Assembly: GCA_039798005.1 (NCBI GenBank)
Contig: JBDKGV010000054.1
Location: 1 to 17,492, forward strand
Source: JBDKGV01 sp039798005
Lineage (GTDB): Bacteria > Fibrobacterota > Fibrobacteria > UBA5070
Length of the DNA stretch: 17,492 nt
Direction: 5' to 3'
Below, in pieces: positions 7,046-14,054 of this stretch. The position numbers were made by a program, and so were the translations under genes. Under the pieces are notes generated by a model, which saw nothing but the letters and a program-made list of their open reading frames with translations, made no database searches and was not told the origin of the DNA. The stretch's first letter is position 1, and the number at the start of each line of letters is the position of its first letter.

Positions 7046-7684
7046 TCACAGGGAACGACGCCAGCTCAGGCCCGCAGAGCCGCCGGGACGCCATTCCAAG
7101 GTAAACCCGGTCACGGCCTGTTCCCGATAGTGACGCGCCCAGATGTCCCCGGCGGAAACCATCGAGGTGACGCCCCAAAGCACGGGCCAAGTGAATTTCA
7201 TCCCGCCACCCGTGTGCTCGTCGCGATCCAGGAAAGTGAGCGCAGCGAAAAGCACGGCGGAACCTGCCATCACGCCACCGCTGACCGTGCGATCTTCCTT
7301 GATCTGGTGATAGCCAGGCAGGAGAAACGCCGTGAAGAGGTTGGGACGCGCGGCCAAGGTGGCGTCTTCGCGATCGTACATCGTCTCCAAGAGCGCGATG
7401 TCGCTGCCCTTTTCCAGGACTTCGAACCAATCGTCCTCGGAGAGCCCCATTTCCAGCCAAGGCTTCTTGAGATACTCGCGTATGCTCACGCCGGCGTTGA
7501 CCAATCGCTCGACGACATCCTTGTCGATGTCGTACTTGTCGATCAGCGGCACATCCTGCATCGATACCCCCAGGCTCTTCCAGAGGTCGAGATAGCGTAC
7601 GCCATCAGTTGCGGAATGCACTTGGGAAGCCGGCCCGAAGGCCAGCACCAAGCCAAGTACCCAAGGACGGAATCGAACCGTCAC
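7046..7684 (-). CDS. Membrane protein of unknown function; start lies inside the tRNA-Leu gene
   Basis: 212 residues if begun at GTG 7684; not recognised. That start has GGGGGAG 5 bases upstream and gives a good signal peptide: basic n-region (Arg4, Arg6), core WVLGLVLAF, end HSA/T near residue 25. The GTG and its ribosome site fall in the variable arm of tRNA-Leu, so the first nine codons overlap the tRNA. Alternatives are TTG 7651 (no ribosome site, signal peptide cut short) and ATG 7561 (GGGGG upstream, no signal peptide). Residues about 26-110 are helical and charged (DKDVVERLVNAGVSIREYL). FLLPGYHQ is followed by a hydrophobic segment (about 135-152) and a second one (FTWPVLWGVTSMVSAG), then a basic end. 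The PG-Y/Q turn plus two short helices recalls small DUF5683-like membrane domains; this is only a resemblance. It ends 6 bases before panD. Confidence 0.72.
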   Translation of the reverse strand: MTVRFRPWVLGLVLAFGPASQVHSATDGVRYLDLWKSLGVSMQDVPLIDKYDIDKDVVERLVNAGVSIREYLKKPWLEMGLSEDDWFEVLEKGSDIALLETMYDREDATLAARPNLFTAFLLPGYHQIKEDRTVSGGVMAGSAVLFAALTFLDRDEHTGGGMKFTWPVLWGVTSMVSAGDIWARHYREQAVTGFTLEWRPGGSAGLSWRRSL

Positions 7685-7741
7685 GGAGTCTCCCCCATTG
7701 GATTTTGAGTCCAACGCGTCTACCAATTTCACCACTTGGGC
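7658..7741 (-). tRNA. tRNA-Leu(CAA)
   Basis: Read on the - strand, an 84-base class II tRNA. The acceptor GCCCAAG (7741-7735) pairs with CTTGGGT (7665-7659), with a G-U first pair as in Escherichia coli tRNA-Leu(UAA), and discriminator A at 7658. CCA is not encoded. The D-arm carries GGTAGAC, and anticodon stem TTGGA/TCCAA encloses CTCAAAA with anticodon CAA (7707-7705), reading UUG. The long variable arm is TGGGGGAGACTCCGT. The T-arm is GACGG-TTCGATT-CCGTC. All invariant features are present, so it should be functional. A promoter ends about 20 bases upstream, and a coding region overlaps its 3' half. Confidence 0.96.
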
Positions 7742-7746
7742 ATTCA

Positions 7747-7833
7747 TTACAAGGAAAGACAAGATAGAAAAGATCTATGGAAATGCAAGGGCCTGATCCT
7801 GTCCTGTTCGTCCTTCGACATCTCAGGACTCAT
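7747..7833 (-). CDS. Possible 28-residue small protein (doubtful)
   Basis: ATG at 7833 has a strong GAGGAGG ribosome site (7844-7838) 4 bases upstream, and the frame runs 28 codons to TAA at 7749-7747, starting MSPEMSKDEQDRIRPL and ending in a Leu/Ser/Cys-rich stretch. It follows metY by 91 bases and precedes the tRNA. Against it: the frame covers the tRNA promoter, the product is tiny and resembles nothing I know, and a hairpin lies between it and metY. Listed only because the ribosome site is so good. Confidence 0.2.
   Translation of the reverse strand: MSPEMSKDEQDRIRPLHFHRSFLSCLSL
7761..7788 (-). promoter_or_regulatory. Sigma70-like promoter of tRNA-Leu and the panD-argS operon
   Basis: On the - strand, TTGCAT (7788-7783) and TATCTT (7766-7761) are separated by 16 bases. 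Transcription would start near 7754, a few bases before the tRNA 5' end at 7741. It is the only recognisable promoter ahead of the tRNA. Because the following genes are tightly spaced, it may also serve the whole run down to argS. Confidence 0.55.
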
Positions 7834-7882
7834 CGGGCCTCCTCGCAGCTCACCCCGAGCGGGTTCACTGCTGCGGGGTCCC

Positions 7883-7909
7883 GCCCCGGGCCGGGCGACG
7901 GCCAGGGGC
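7883..7909 (-). terminator. Strong stem-loop after metY
   Basis: Fifteen bases past the metY stop the - strand can fold GCCCC-T-GGCCG / CGGCC-C-GGGGC around a TCGCC loop: ten G-C pairs with one mismatch. There is no U-run behind it, so it is not a classic intrinsic terminator. It could end transcription inefficiently, protect the mRNA 3' end, or separate metY from the tRNA promoter. Confidence 0.5.
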
Positions 7910-7924
7910 AGTTCCGCACCTTGA

Positions 7925-9232
7925 TCAGCCTTGGCTCTTCTCCAATGCCTGCTCGAGGTCGCGAATCAAGTCCCCCGCGTCCTCCAAGCCAATCGACAGA
8001 CGGATGAAGTCCGCGGTCACGCCAGTGGCCGGCAGTTCTTCATCGGAAAGTTGGCTGTGCGTGGTGCTGGCGGGATGGATGATCAGGCTCTTGGCGTCGC
8101 CGATGTTCGCCAGGTGCGTGAAGATCTTCACCGCATCGATCACCTTGGCCCCGGCCTCGCGGCCTCCCTTCACGCCGAACCCGATGATGCTGCCGAAGCT
8201 CCCGTCCAGGTAGCGCTTGGCATTCCCGTGATTGGGATGCGAGTCAAGTCCCGGAAAGTTCACCCAGGCGACGGCAGGGTGCGCCGCCAAGAAATCCGCG
8301 ACCTTCACGGCGTTCTCGCCATGCACCTTCATGCGCAGCGGAAGCGTTTCCAGCCCTTGCAGGATCTGCCAGGCGTTGGACGGCGAGATGCACATGCCCA
8401 TGTCGCGCATGAGCTGCAGACGCGCCTTGAAGACAAAGCCCGCACCGCGCACGAGCGCGCCTTCGTGCAACCCGAACGCGTCCCAGTAGACCAGTCCGTG
8501 GTAGGACGGATCGGGCTGGACGAACTCGACATCGTAGCGACCGTTGTTCCAGGGGAACTTGCCGCCGTCCACGATGGCGCCGCCAAGCGAGGTGCCGTGG
8601 CCCCCGATGAACTTCGTGAGCGAATAGACCACGATGTCGGCGCCGTGCTCCAGCGGCTTGAAGATCTGCGGCGAGACGGTGTTGTCCACGATGAAGGCCA
8701 CGCCCGCATCGTGGGCGGCCTTGGCCACCGCCTCGAAGTCGTCCACATTGTTCTTGGGATTGCCGATCGACTCCATGTAGACCGCGCGGGTCTTGTCATC
8801 GATGGCGGCGGCCACGGCCTCGGGGTTTGCCGTGTCCACGAAGCGCACCGTGATGCCCAAGCGGGCAAAGGTGTACTTGAACAGGTTGTAGGTGCCGCCG
8901 TACAGGAACGACGTGGAGACGATGTTGTCCCCGGCACGGGCGATGTTCAGGATCGCAAGCGTAATGGCCGCTTGGCCCGACGCGGTGCACAGCGCCCCGA
9001 CGCCGCCTTCAAGCGCCGCGAGACGGTCTTCCAGGACGGCCGTGGTGGGATTGCCCAGGCGCGTGTAGATGTTCCCGAACTCCTTGAGTCCGAAGAGGTT
9101 CGCGGCATGCTCGGCGTCGCGGAACGCGTAGGAGGCCGTCTGGTAGAGCGGCACGGCGCAGGCGCCGGTGGTCGGATCCGGGCTGTAGCCCGCATGGAGC
9201 GCGAGGGTTGCTGCCTGGTAGGACTGGGTCAT
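7925..9232 (-). CDS. metY: O-acetylhomoserine sulfhydrylase (PLP enzyme)
   Basis: 435 residues of the Cys/Met-metabolism PLP family. It makes homocysteine from O-acetylhomoserine and sulfide, the direct sulfhydrylation route to methionine. ATG 9232 is chosen because it begins the typical MTQSYQAATLALHAGY and has AAAGGG upstream; the open frame continues 23 codons further without family similarity. Landmarks: YTRLGNPT (56-63), SGQAA (85-89), FLYGGTYNLF (109-118), IVDNTVSPQ (181-189), the PLP lysine Lys207 in SLTKFIGGHG (204-213), and THLANIGDAKSLIIHPAST (372-390), the signature that separates MetY from cystathionine synthases. Full length. It follows murD by 37 bases and probably shares its transcript. 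No SAM riboswitch or S-box is visible in the short leader. A cystathionine-forming paralogue is less likely given this signature. Confidence 0.95.
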   Translation of the reverse strand: MTQSYQAATLALHAGYSPDPTTGACAVPLYQTASYAFRDAEHAANLFGLKEFGNIYTRLGNPTTAVLEDRLAALEGGVGALCTASGQAAITLAILNIARAGDNIVSTSFLYGGTYNLFKYTFARLGITVRFVDTANPEAVAAAIDDKTRAVYMESIGNPKNNVDDFEAVAKAAHDAGVAFIVDNTVSPQIFKPLEHGADIVVYSLTKFIGGHGTSLGGAIVDGGKFPWNNGRYDVEFVQPDPSYHGLVYWDAFGLHEGALVRGAGFVFKARLQLMRDMGMCISPSNAWQILQGLETLPLRMKVHGENAVKVADFLAAHPAVAWVNFPGLDSHPNHGNAKRYLDGSFGSIIGFGVKGGREAGAKVIDAVKIFTHLANIGDAKSLIIHPASTTHSQLSDEELPATGVTADFIRLSIGLEDAGDLIRDLEQALEKSQG

Positions 9233-9269
9233 GTTCGGTTCCCTTTCTTCAGATTTGACGGAATTTGTC

Positions 9270-10682
9270 TTAATAGGAGATGCCGGTGCGGGCGGCGGCA
9301 AGCTTCAGGAACGCTTCGCCCCGCTCCTTGTAGTTGGCGAACAATCCGAAGCTTGCGCACGCGGGCGAGAGCAGCACGGCGCCGCCGGTTCCGCGCACCG
9401 CCTGTTCGCAGGCCTCGAAGGCGGGATCCAGTCCCGGGTATTCGAGCAGCGCGAACGGTGGCACCCCCGCTGCCGTCAGGGCCTCGCGCAGCCGCCCGGC
9501 AGTCGCCCCGATCAAGGAGATGTGCACCAAGGAGGGACAGGCCAGGAGCCCGGCGGCAAGCTCGGTGAAGTCGATGTTCTTGTCGCTGCCGCCTAGGACA
9601 AGCGCAAGCGGCGCGCTGGCCAGGGCATCCACCGCGGCCAGGGTCGCCTCCGGGCGGGTCGCGTAGGAATCATTGTAGTAGCGGATCCCCTCCGCCTCGC
9701 CCGCCCACATCAGACGGTGACGAAGGCCCGCAAAGGCCTTGGCCCCGCGCAGGATCGCATCCTCGGAAAGCTCCAGGCAACGGGCCGCAAGCCAGGCAAG
9801 CCCCGTGTTCTCCAGTTGAAAGACCCCCGGCACCTTGAGATCGGACAGCTCAAGGAGTCGGATATCGCCCTCGCAGAGAGCGTTGTCGCGCACCTCGAGT
9901 TCGCCGCCTTCGCCCAAGGTCCGCCCCAGGGCGTCTCCGGCCATGCCCCCAAAGACGCTGCCCGGCTCGTTTGCCAGGTACACGGCCCACTGGTCATCGG
10001 TCAGCCAGTTGGCAAGGTTCGCCTTGGCGTTCCAGTACTCGATCTGGTCCTTGTGCCAGTCGAGATGCTCAAGCGTCACTCGCCCGAAGAGCCCGACATC
10101 CACGGCGCAGTCGGCCACCGCAAGGCCGTCCCCCGGACCAAGGTCGGAGAGCTGGAAACTGGAGAGTTCCAGGATCACCGTCTCGGGAACATCGGCCTCC
10201 AGGAACACATCCAGCATCGCCTTGCCGATGTTGCCCAGGAGCGCGTGCGGCATGCCCGCCTCGGAGAGCATCCCGGACAGGATGGTGCAGATCGTGCCCT
10301 TGCCCATGGTCGCCGTCACGCCGACCACACGCCCGTTGGGGTGGAGCACGCGGTAAAGCGCCAAGAAGAGCCGCAACTGCGAGAGGACCTTGCCTCCGGT
10401 CGCGCGGTGCGCAAGGAACGCCGGAAGGTCCGGGCGGATGCCCGCCGAGCGCATGACGGTCGCCTGCACGGGGATGCCATCCAGATACCCGTCGCCCGCG
10501 ATGACCGACACGCCTTCGGGCGCCTTCAGGGAGGCGTTGCGGTCGCGCAGCACGATCGTCTCCACGCCCGCGGCCTTGAGGAAGGCCACGGTGGAAAGCC
10601 CTTCCACCCCCGCCCCGACCACATGGGCCGAATGCGGGAAAAGCTCGCGGACCTTGGCTTGGAATTTGTCAGAAAATGTCAT
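9270..10682 (-). CDS. murD: UDP-N-acetylmuramoyl-L-alanine--D-glutamate ligase (divergent)
   Basis: 470 residues, full length for the Mur ligase family; adds glutamate to UDP-MurNAc-L-Ala in the cytoplasm at ATP cost. Domains: N-terminal Rossmann-like fold (HVVGAGVEGLSTVAFL, 20-35), central ATPase with P-loop GVTATMGKGT (121-130), ELSSFQLSDL (172-181) and LEHLDWHKDQIEYWNAK (204-220; Lys220 aligns with the carbamylated lysine), and C-terminal domain with HRLMWAGEAEGIRYYNDS (322-339) and LSPACASFGLF (438-448). Differences from textbook MurD: the P-loop has TATMGKGT rather than TGTNGKST, and NDSYAT replaces NDSKAT. These changes occur together with intact remaining motifs, so it looks like a distinct subgroup rather than a dead copy. 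An L-Glu-adding MurD2-type enzyme cannot be excluded. The gene is isolated from other mur/fts genes and followed by metY. Its ribosome site is poor (GGAG 12 bases before ATG). Confidence 0.9.
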   Translation of the reverse strand: MTFSDKFQAKVRELFPHSAHVVGAGVEGLSTVAFLKAAGVETIVLRDRNASLKAPEGVSVIAGDGYLDGIPVQATVMRSAGIRPDLPAFLAHRATGGKVLSQLRLFLALYRVLHPNGRVVGVTATMGKGTICTILSGMLSEAGMPHALLGNIGKAMLDVFLEADVPETVILELSSFQLSDLGPGDGLAVADCAVDVGLFGRVTLEHLDWHKDQIEYWNAKANLANWLTDDQWAVYLANEPGSVFGGMAGDALGRTLGEGGELEVRDNALCEGDIRLLELSDLKVPGVFQLENTGLAWLAARCLELSEDAILRGAKAFAGLRHRLMWAGEAEGIRYYNDSYATRPEATLAAVDALASAPLALVLGGSDKNIDFTELAAGLLACPSLVHISLIGATAGRLREALTAAGVPPFALLEYPGLDPAFEACEQAVRGTGGAVLLSPACASFGLFANYKERGEAFLKLAAARTGISY

Positions 10683-10720
10683 ATCGCGACAGGGCTCCGT
10701 TGGGTTCAGTCCCCAATTTG

Positions 10721-10755
10721 CAAAAAGAAAGGGCGACCCGTCAGCCGGGCCGCCC
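10721..10755 (-). terminator. Rho-independent terminator of the outer-membrane protein gene
   Basis: On the - strand GGGCGGCCCG (10755-10746), loop GCTGA, CGGGTCGCCC (10740-10731) form a 10-bp stem with one G-U pair, followed by TTTCTTTTTG. It starts 29 bases after the stop at 10785 and lies 48 bases before the murD start, so it isolates the outer-membrane protein from murD. Confidence 0.93.
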
Positions 10756-10784
10756 TCGTGCGCTTCCGTGACGGAAACGAAGGA

Positions 10785-12020
10785 TCAGAACGAGTAGGTC
10801 GCCGAGATGCGCGAGAACACGTGGTCGACCGGGCCGCCCAGCAGGTTGCCGCCGGTGAACACGAGGTCCTCGCCCATGGTCGCGTCGATCTTGAGCTTGT
10901 CTTCGATGTTCAAGCCGATACCGAAGCCGACATGGTCGTTCTCGGTGCCGTCACCAATGGGGTTGGTGGACCAGTCGGAGCGGACGCCGCCCTTTTCGGT
11001 CTTGTTCTCGTTGGACATCATGTACTTCTGGCCACCGACGCGCAGCACGAGCCAGTCGGTCCAGATGTTGCGCTCGATACCGAAGCTGACGCGAGCGCCG
11101 TTGCCGGTCAGCTCGTAGTTGCCGACCTTGGAGTCGAGGGCGAGCTTGTTCACTTCGTTGTGGTGGATGTAGTCGGCACCGATCCAGAAGAAACCGCGAT
11201 CCAGGCTGACGTTCACGCCGCAGCCGGCCTTGACGTCCGTGATCTCACGGCCAAGGGGCTTGATGGACATGAAGCTGGCGGCCGGCACGACCTCGCCCGA
11301 GATGGCGGGAATCGAGAAGAAGGCGCGCACGCGGCCATCGAAGCCGATGTCGCTCTTGAGACCGGCCACAGCCAAGCTGTCGACATCCTTGACCTTGTGG
11401 GTGTAGTCGAAGTTGGTGATGCCACCGGAGACTTCGAGGTCGGCGCCCTGGGCCAAGGGGATGTTGGCACCCAGGATGAAGCGGGTGAACCAGCTGGACT
11501 TGAGCACGCCGTCCTGATCGACGGAATTGCCCGCGCCGTAACCCTTGACACCCAGCATGATGCCGTTGGATGCCGTGAAGCCGAGCATTCCGTCCATCTT
11601 GAGCGGAAGCGAATCGGTCGTGATCTTGAAGCGGTTGCCTGCGTCGAGGTACTTCAGCATCTCGTCGTCGCGGTTGAACGCGCCGCCGATGGCGATCTGG
11701 GGATAGCGGTTGGGGCTCTTCTCGTCGCCCAGCGACTTGGCGAAGACGGCGCCGAACCAAGGGGAGGATGGGTCCTTGTTGTAGCGGGCCAAGGCGTCCA
11801 TCTCGCCGGGGGCGGGCTTGCCGCTGGAAACCATGCGACCCAGATCACCCATGAGGTAATTCGGATAGATGTTGATGTTCGCCGGATTGGTCCAGACGCT
11901 GATGTCGTCCATGAAGTAGGTGTCGTGCTTGCCCATCGACTCGACGCGCGAGTAGGTGGCATAGCTCAGCGAAGTCCCTGCAACGGCAAATGCAGCCAAC
12001 GCCTTCAAATGCATCTTCAT
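10785..12020 (-). CDS. Outer-membrane beta-barrel (porin-like) protein
   Basis: 411 residues. ATG 12020 has AGGA about 5 bases upstream and starts a clear signal peptide (MKMHLKALAAFAVAGTSLSYA, cleavage near 21). An upstream ATG at 12062 lacks this. The mature protein begins with a conserved-looking block (TYFMDDISVWTNPANINIYP) and continues as many amphipathic strands separated by Gly/Asn/Asp loops, ending in an aromatic SATYSF; a C-terminal Phe is typical of barrel proteins inserted by BamA. The N-terminal WTNPAN block recalls surface proteins I associate with Fibrobacter, but I cannot name a family with certainty. It has its own near-consensus promoter and a strong terminator, and is probably highly expressed. 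The substrate or pore function is not visible from sequence. Confidence 0.82.
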   Translation of the reverse strand: MKMHLKALAAFAVAGTSLSYATYSRVESMGKHDTYFMDDISVWTNPANINIYPNYLMGDLGRMVSSGKPAPGEMDALARYNKDPSSPWFGAVFAKSLGDEKSPNRYPQIAIGGAFNRDDEMLKYLDAGNRFKITTDSLPLKMDGMLGFTASNGIMLGVKGYGAGNSVDQDGVLKSSWFTRFILGANIPLAQGADLEVSGGITNFDYTHKVKDVDSLAVAGLKSDIGFDGRVRAFFSIPAISGEVVPAASFMSIKPLGREITDVKAGCGVNVSLDRGFFWIGADYIHHNEVNKLALDSKVGNYELTGNGARVSFGIERNIWTDWLVLRVGGQKYMMSNENKTEKGGVRSDWSTNPIGDGTENDHVGFGIGLNIEDKLKIDATMGEDLVFTGGNLLGGPVDHVFSRISATYSF

Positions 12021-12056
12021 AGCTTCCTGCTTTCCTCGATGGGTGACGAATGAGTT

Positions 12057-12076
12057 GGGCATTTTTTCGATTGCCC
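12057..12076 (-). other. Small stem-loop in the 5' leader of the outer-membrane protein mRNA
   Basis: GGGCA and TGCCC enclose a 10-base A-rich loop in the untranslated leader, roughly 35-55 bases before the start codon. It may stabilise the 5' end of the message. Only five base pairs, so it may be fortuitous. Confidence 0.3.
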
Positions 12077-12084
12077 TTTGTTCA

Positions 12085-12114
12085 AGTATACCATCCTTAC
12101 GGCCCGTGTGTCGA
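12085..12114 (-). promoter_or_regulatory. Sigma70-like promoter of the outer-membrane protein gene
   Basis: On the - strand TCGACA (12114-12109) and TATACT (12090-12085) are 18 bases apart; each differs from consensus at one position. Transcription would begin near 12078, giving a leader of roughly 58 bases. This is the best promoter in the window and fits an abundant envelope protein. Confidence 0.72.
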
Positions 12115-12143
12115 AGGAAACGACAAAATCCGGCATTCCTTTT

Positions 12144-13556
12144 TCAGCCTTGTTCCAGGCCGCCTTCCGCCTCGGAAAGCAGGGAAAACAACCTCGCCTG
12201 CGAGCGGATCGCACGCGCCAGATCGCCGAGGTCGACCGATTCGTTTTCCGCATGCGCATTGCACCACGGATCCTCCACCCCAACCAGGAGCGCCGGGATC
12301 CCGCCCAGGGCCGCCGTCATGCTTTCCACGAACGGGATCGTCGCGCCGCAGCCGATCGTGACGGCATCGCGCCCATAGCCTTCTTCAAGGGCCTTGCGGG
12401 CCAGATCCAGCACGGGAAGGTCCTCCCGGCAGCTCCAGGCCTTGGCCGCCCCGTCCCGCCTGACCTCCAGGGCCATGCCTTCCGGGACCCGCGCCAGGAG
12501 ATGGGCCTCCAGCAAATTGAGGCAGCGGGTCGCATCCATGCCGGCCACCGTGCGAAGGCTCACACGCGCCCACGCCCGGTCCATCACGACATTTCCCGTC
12601 TGCCCCTTCACCCCGCACTGCACCGCATTCACCACAAGGCACGGGCGCAGCCACAGGTCGGCAAGCAACTGGGCCTGGTCAGGGAGCAAGGCATCGCAGG
12701 GCATCCCGGCCATTTGACGGAATCTGTCCAAATCCATCGGAATCCGCCCAAGCTCCTGCAGTCGTTGCGGCGTGACCTCCTCGACCCCGTCGAGGAGCCC
12801 TTCCACCGCGATGCCGCCCCGGGCATCGAACAGACTCGACAGGATCTGACAAAGCCCGAAGGCGGGGTCCCGCGCCGCCCCGCCCCACAGGCCCGAATGC
12901 AAGGGCTTGGACTGGGCGGAGAGCTCGACCTCCAGCGCCGCGATGCCACGCAGGCTGGTCGTGAGCGAAGGGATCCCGGTGTCGTGATTGGCGAGGTCCG
13001 CGATCACCAGAAGGTCGCTGCGGAGCTCGTCCTTGTGCTTGGTCAGGATCTCGTGCAGGTGATCGGAGCCGGTCTCCTCCTCGCCTTCGATCAGAAGGGT
13101 CACGTTCACCGGAAGCGTCCCTGCGTGCGCATACCAAGCCTGGATCGAGCCCGCATGAAGCGCCACCCCGGCCTTGTCATCGGCCGAACCGCGCCCGTGC
13201 ATGCGCCCGTCGACCACCACCGGCTCGAAGGCAGGGGTCTTCCAGACCTCGGTGCGCAGCGGCGGCTGGACATCGTGATGCGCATACAGAAGGACCGTCG
13301 GCGCACCGGGACCGGCGCGATGATCCCGTGCGATCACGTAAGGCCAGCTGGTGTCTTCGCCTCCCACCTGCACATCGGGAATCCCGATCTCGCGAAACCA
13401 TGCGGCGCAGGCCCGGGCGCTTTTCAGGACCTCAGCGGCATCGAAGCCGGGAAAGCTGATGGAAGGAATCCTTACGAGGTCCGCCAAGCGGGATTGGACC
13501 GAAGGGAACAGCTCGTCGCAACGTTGGAATAGTCCGGAGATCTGGGAGGCGTCCAT
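12144..13556 (-). CDS. M20 family metallopeptidase (dipeptidase-like)
   Basis: 470 residues of the M20/M28-fold zinc peptidases, in the carnosinase/dipeptidase-like branch. Metal and catalytic residues are all in place: His93 and Asp95 in YAHHDVQP, bridging Asp126 in GRGSADDKAG, general base Glu159 and metal ligand Glu160 in IEGEEETGS, and His435 in NAHAENES. Between about 205 and 325 lies the lid/dimerisation domain (SGLWGGAARDP, GVKGQTGNVV). No signal peptide, so cytoplasmic; likely cleaves short peptides from uptake or turnover. Substrate cannot be read from sequence. The start at 13556 has no ribosome site at normal distance (GAGGAAGG ends 13 bases away) but TATCTT lies 7 bases upstream, so a leaderless transcript is possible. 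It begins 45 bases after the dUTPase stop and is followed by the separate promoter of the outer-membrane protein. Confidence 0.93.
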   Translation of the reverse strand: MDASQISGLFQRCDELFPSVQSRLADLVRIPSISFPGFDAAEVLKSARACAAWFREIGIPDVQVGGEDTSWPYVIARDHRAGPGAPTVLLYAHHDVQPPLRTEVWKTPAFEPVVVDGRMHGRGSADDKAGVALHAGSIQAWYAHAGTLPVNVTLLIEGEEETGSDHLHEILTKHKDELRSDLLVIADLANHDTGIPSLTTSLRGIAALEVELSAQSKPLHSGLWGGAARDPAFGLCQILSSLFDARGGIAVEGLLDGVEEVTPQRLQELGRIPMDLDRFRQMAGMPCDALLPDQAQLLADLWLRPCLVVNAVQCGVKGQTGNVVMDRAWARVSLRTVAGMDATRCLNLLEAHLLARVPEGMALEVRRDGAAKAWSCREDLPVLDLARKALEEGYGRDAVTIGCGATIPFVESMTAALGGIPALLVGVEDPWCNAHAENESVDLGDLARAIRSQARLFSLLSEAEGGLEQG

Positions 13557-13601
13557 GGCCGGGAAGATACCTTCCTCGACCGGGGTCCGATGGAAGGCGC
13601 C

Positions 13602-14054
13602 TCAAGCCACCGCGGTGTCGTCCCGTCCGGACTTGGCCTGGGCGCTGTAGCCCTCGTCCTGGCGCTTCTCGTTGATCTCGTGCTTGCCCTTGTAGATGCG
13701 CATCACATCGGCCGCATCCATGCCGCTTGCAAGCGACAGTGAAATCCAGAAATGCAGCATGTCCACGATCTCCACCCGGATCGCCTGCAGATCGAGCACG
13801 TCCTTGGACCACCACTTCCATGGCAGCTCCTCGTAGAGCTCGCGCGCCTCGTCGTCGTGGGCCTTCAGGAAGTTGCGCAGCCACAGGGCCGTCTCGCTGT
13901 TGGGCCCGAGCCCTTCACCGGCCTTGGCAAGGGCCGTCAACCTCTCCATGGACAGAATCTGTCCGTCGTTGCCCGTGATGCCGCGCTTGGCGAAGATCTT
14001 GTCGTTGAGAGCCGCCTGAAGGGCGAAGAGCTCCTGCAGCGAGTCCATCGTCAC
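13602..14054 (-). CDS. All-alpha (dimeric type) dUTPase
   Basis: 150 residues resembling the dUTPase_2 family known from Campylobacter, phages and trypanosomatids, unrelated to the trimeric Dut fold. It hydrolyses dUTP to dUMP, keeping uracil out of DNA and feeding thymidylate synthase. Family motifs: DDEARELYEELPWKWW (67-82), EIVDMLHFWISL (95-106; acidic residues Glu95 and Asp98 fit the metal site) and YKGKHEINEKRQDEGY (121-136). The first residue is GTG 14054, overlapping the thyX stop as GTGA; ATG 14048, two codons in, is equally usable, with GGCGGGG upstream. Overlap with thyX, whose substrate is dUMP, strongly supports the role. A MazG-like dNTP pyrophosphatase of other specificity is the main alternative but lacks this signature set. 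Confidence 0.9.
   Translation of the reverse strand: MTMDSLQELFALQAALNDKIFAKRGITGNDGQILSMERLTALAKAGEGLGPNSETALWLRNFLKAHDDEARELYEELPWKWWSKDVLDLQAIRVEIVDMLHFWISLSLASGMDAADVMRIYKGKHEINEKRQDEGYSAQAKSGRDDTAVA

Noticed and set aside
7685..7762. Further N-terminal extension of the membrane protein to ATG 7762.
   Set aside because: The residues NAQVVKLVDALDSKSNG are the familiar translation of a tRNA-Leu gene, not protein.
7802..7835. Hammerhead-ribozyme-like core on the - strand: CGATGA, stem GTCC/GGAC, then GAA.
   Set aside because: The essential CUGAUGA is CCGATGA (U4 to C), the stem II loop is long, and I find no stem I/III pairing or cleavage site around it. The similarity is probably chance.
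7931..9568. 545-codon + strand open frame opposite metY.
   Set aside because: Antisense shadow of a clearly identified enzyme.
9717..12053. Very long + strand open frame (778 codons) opposite murD and the outer-membrane gene.
   Set aside because: It lies antisense to two well-supported genes and a terminator, has Val/Gly/His/Asp-rich composition typical of GC-rich shadows, and no recognisable domain.
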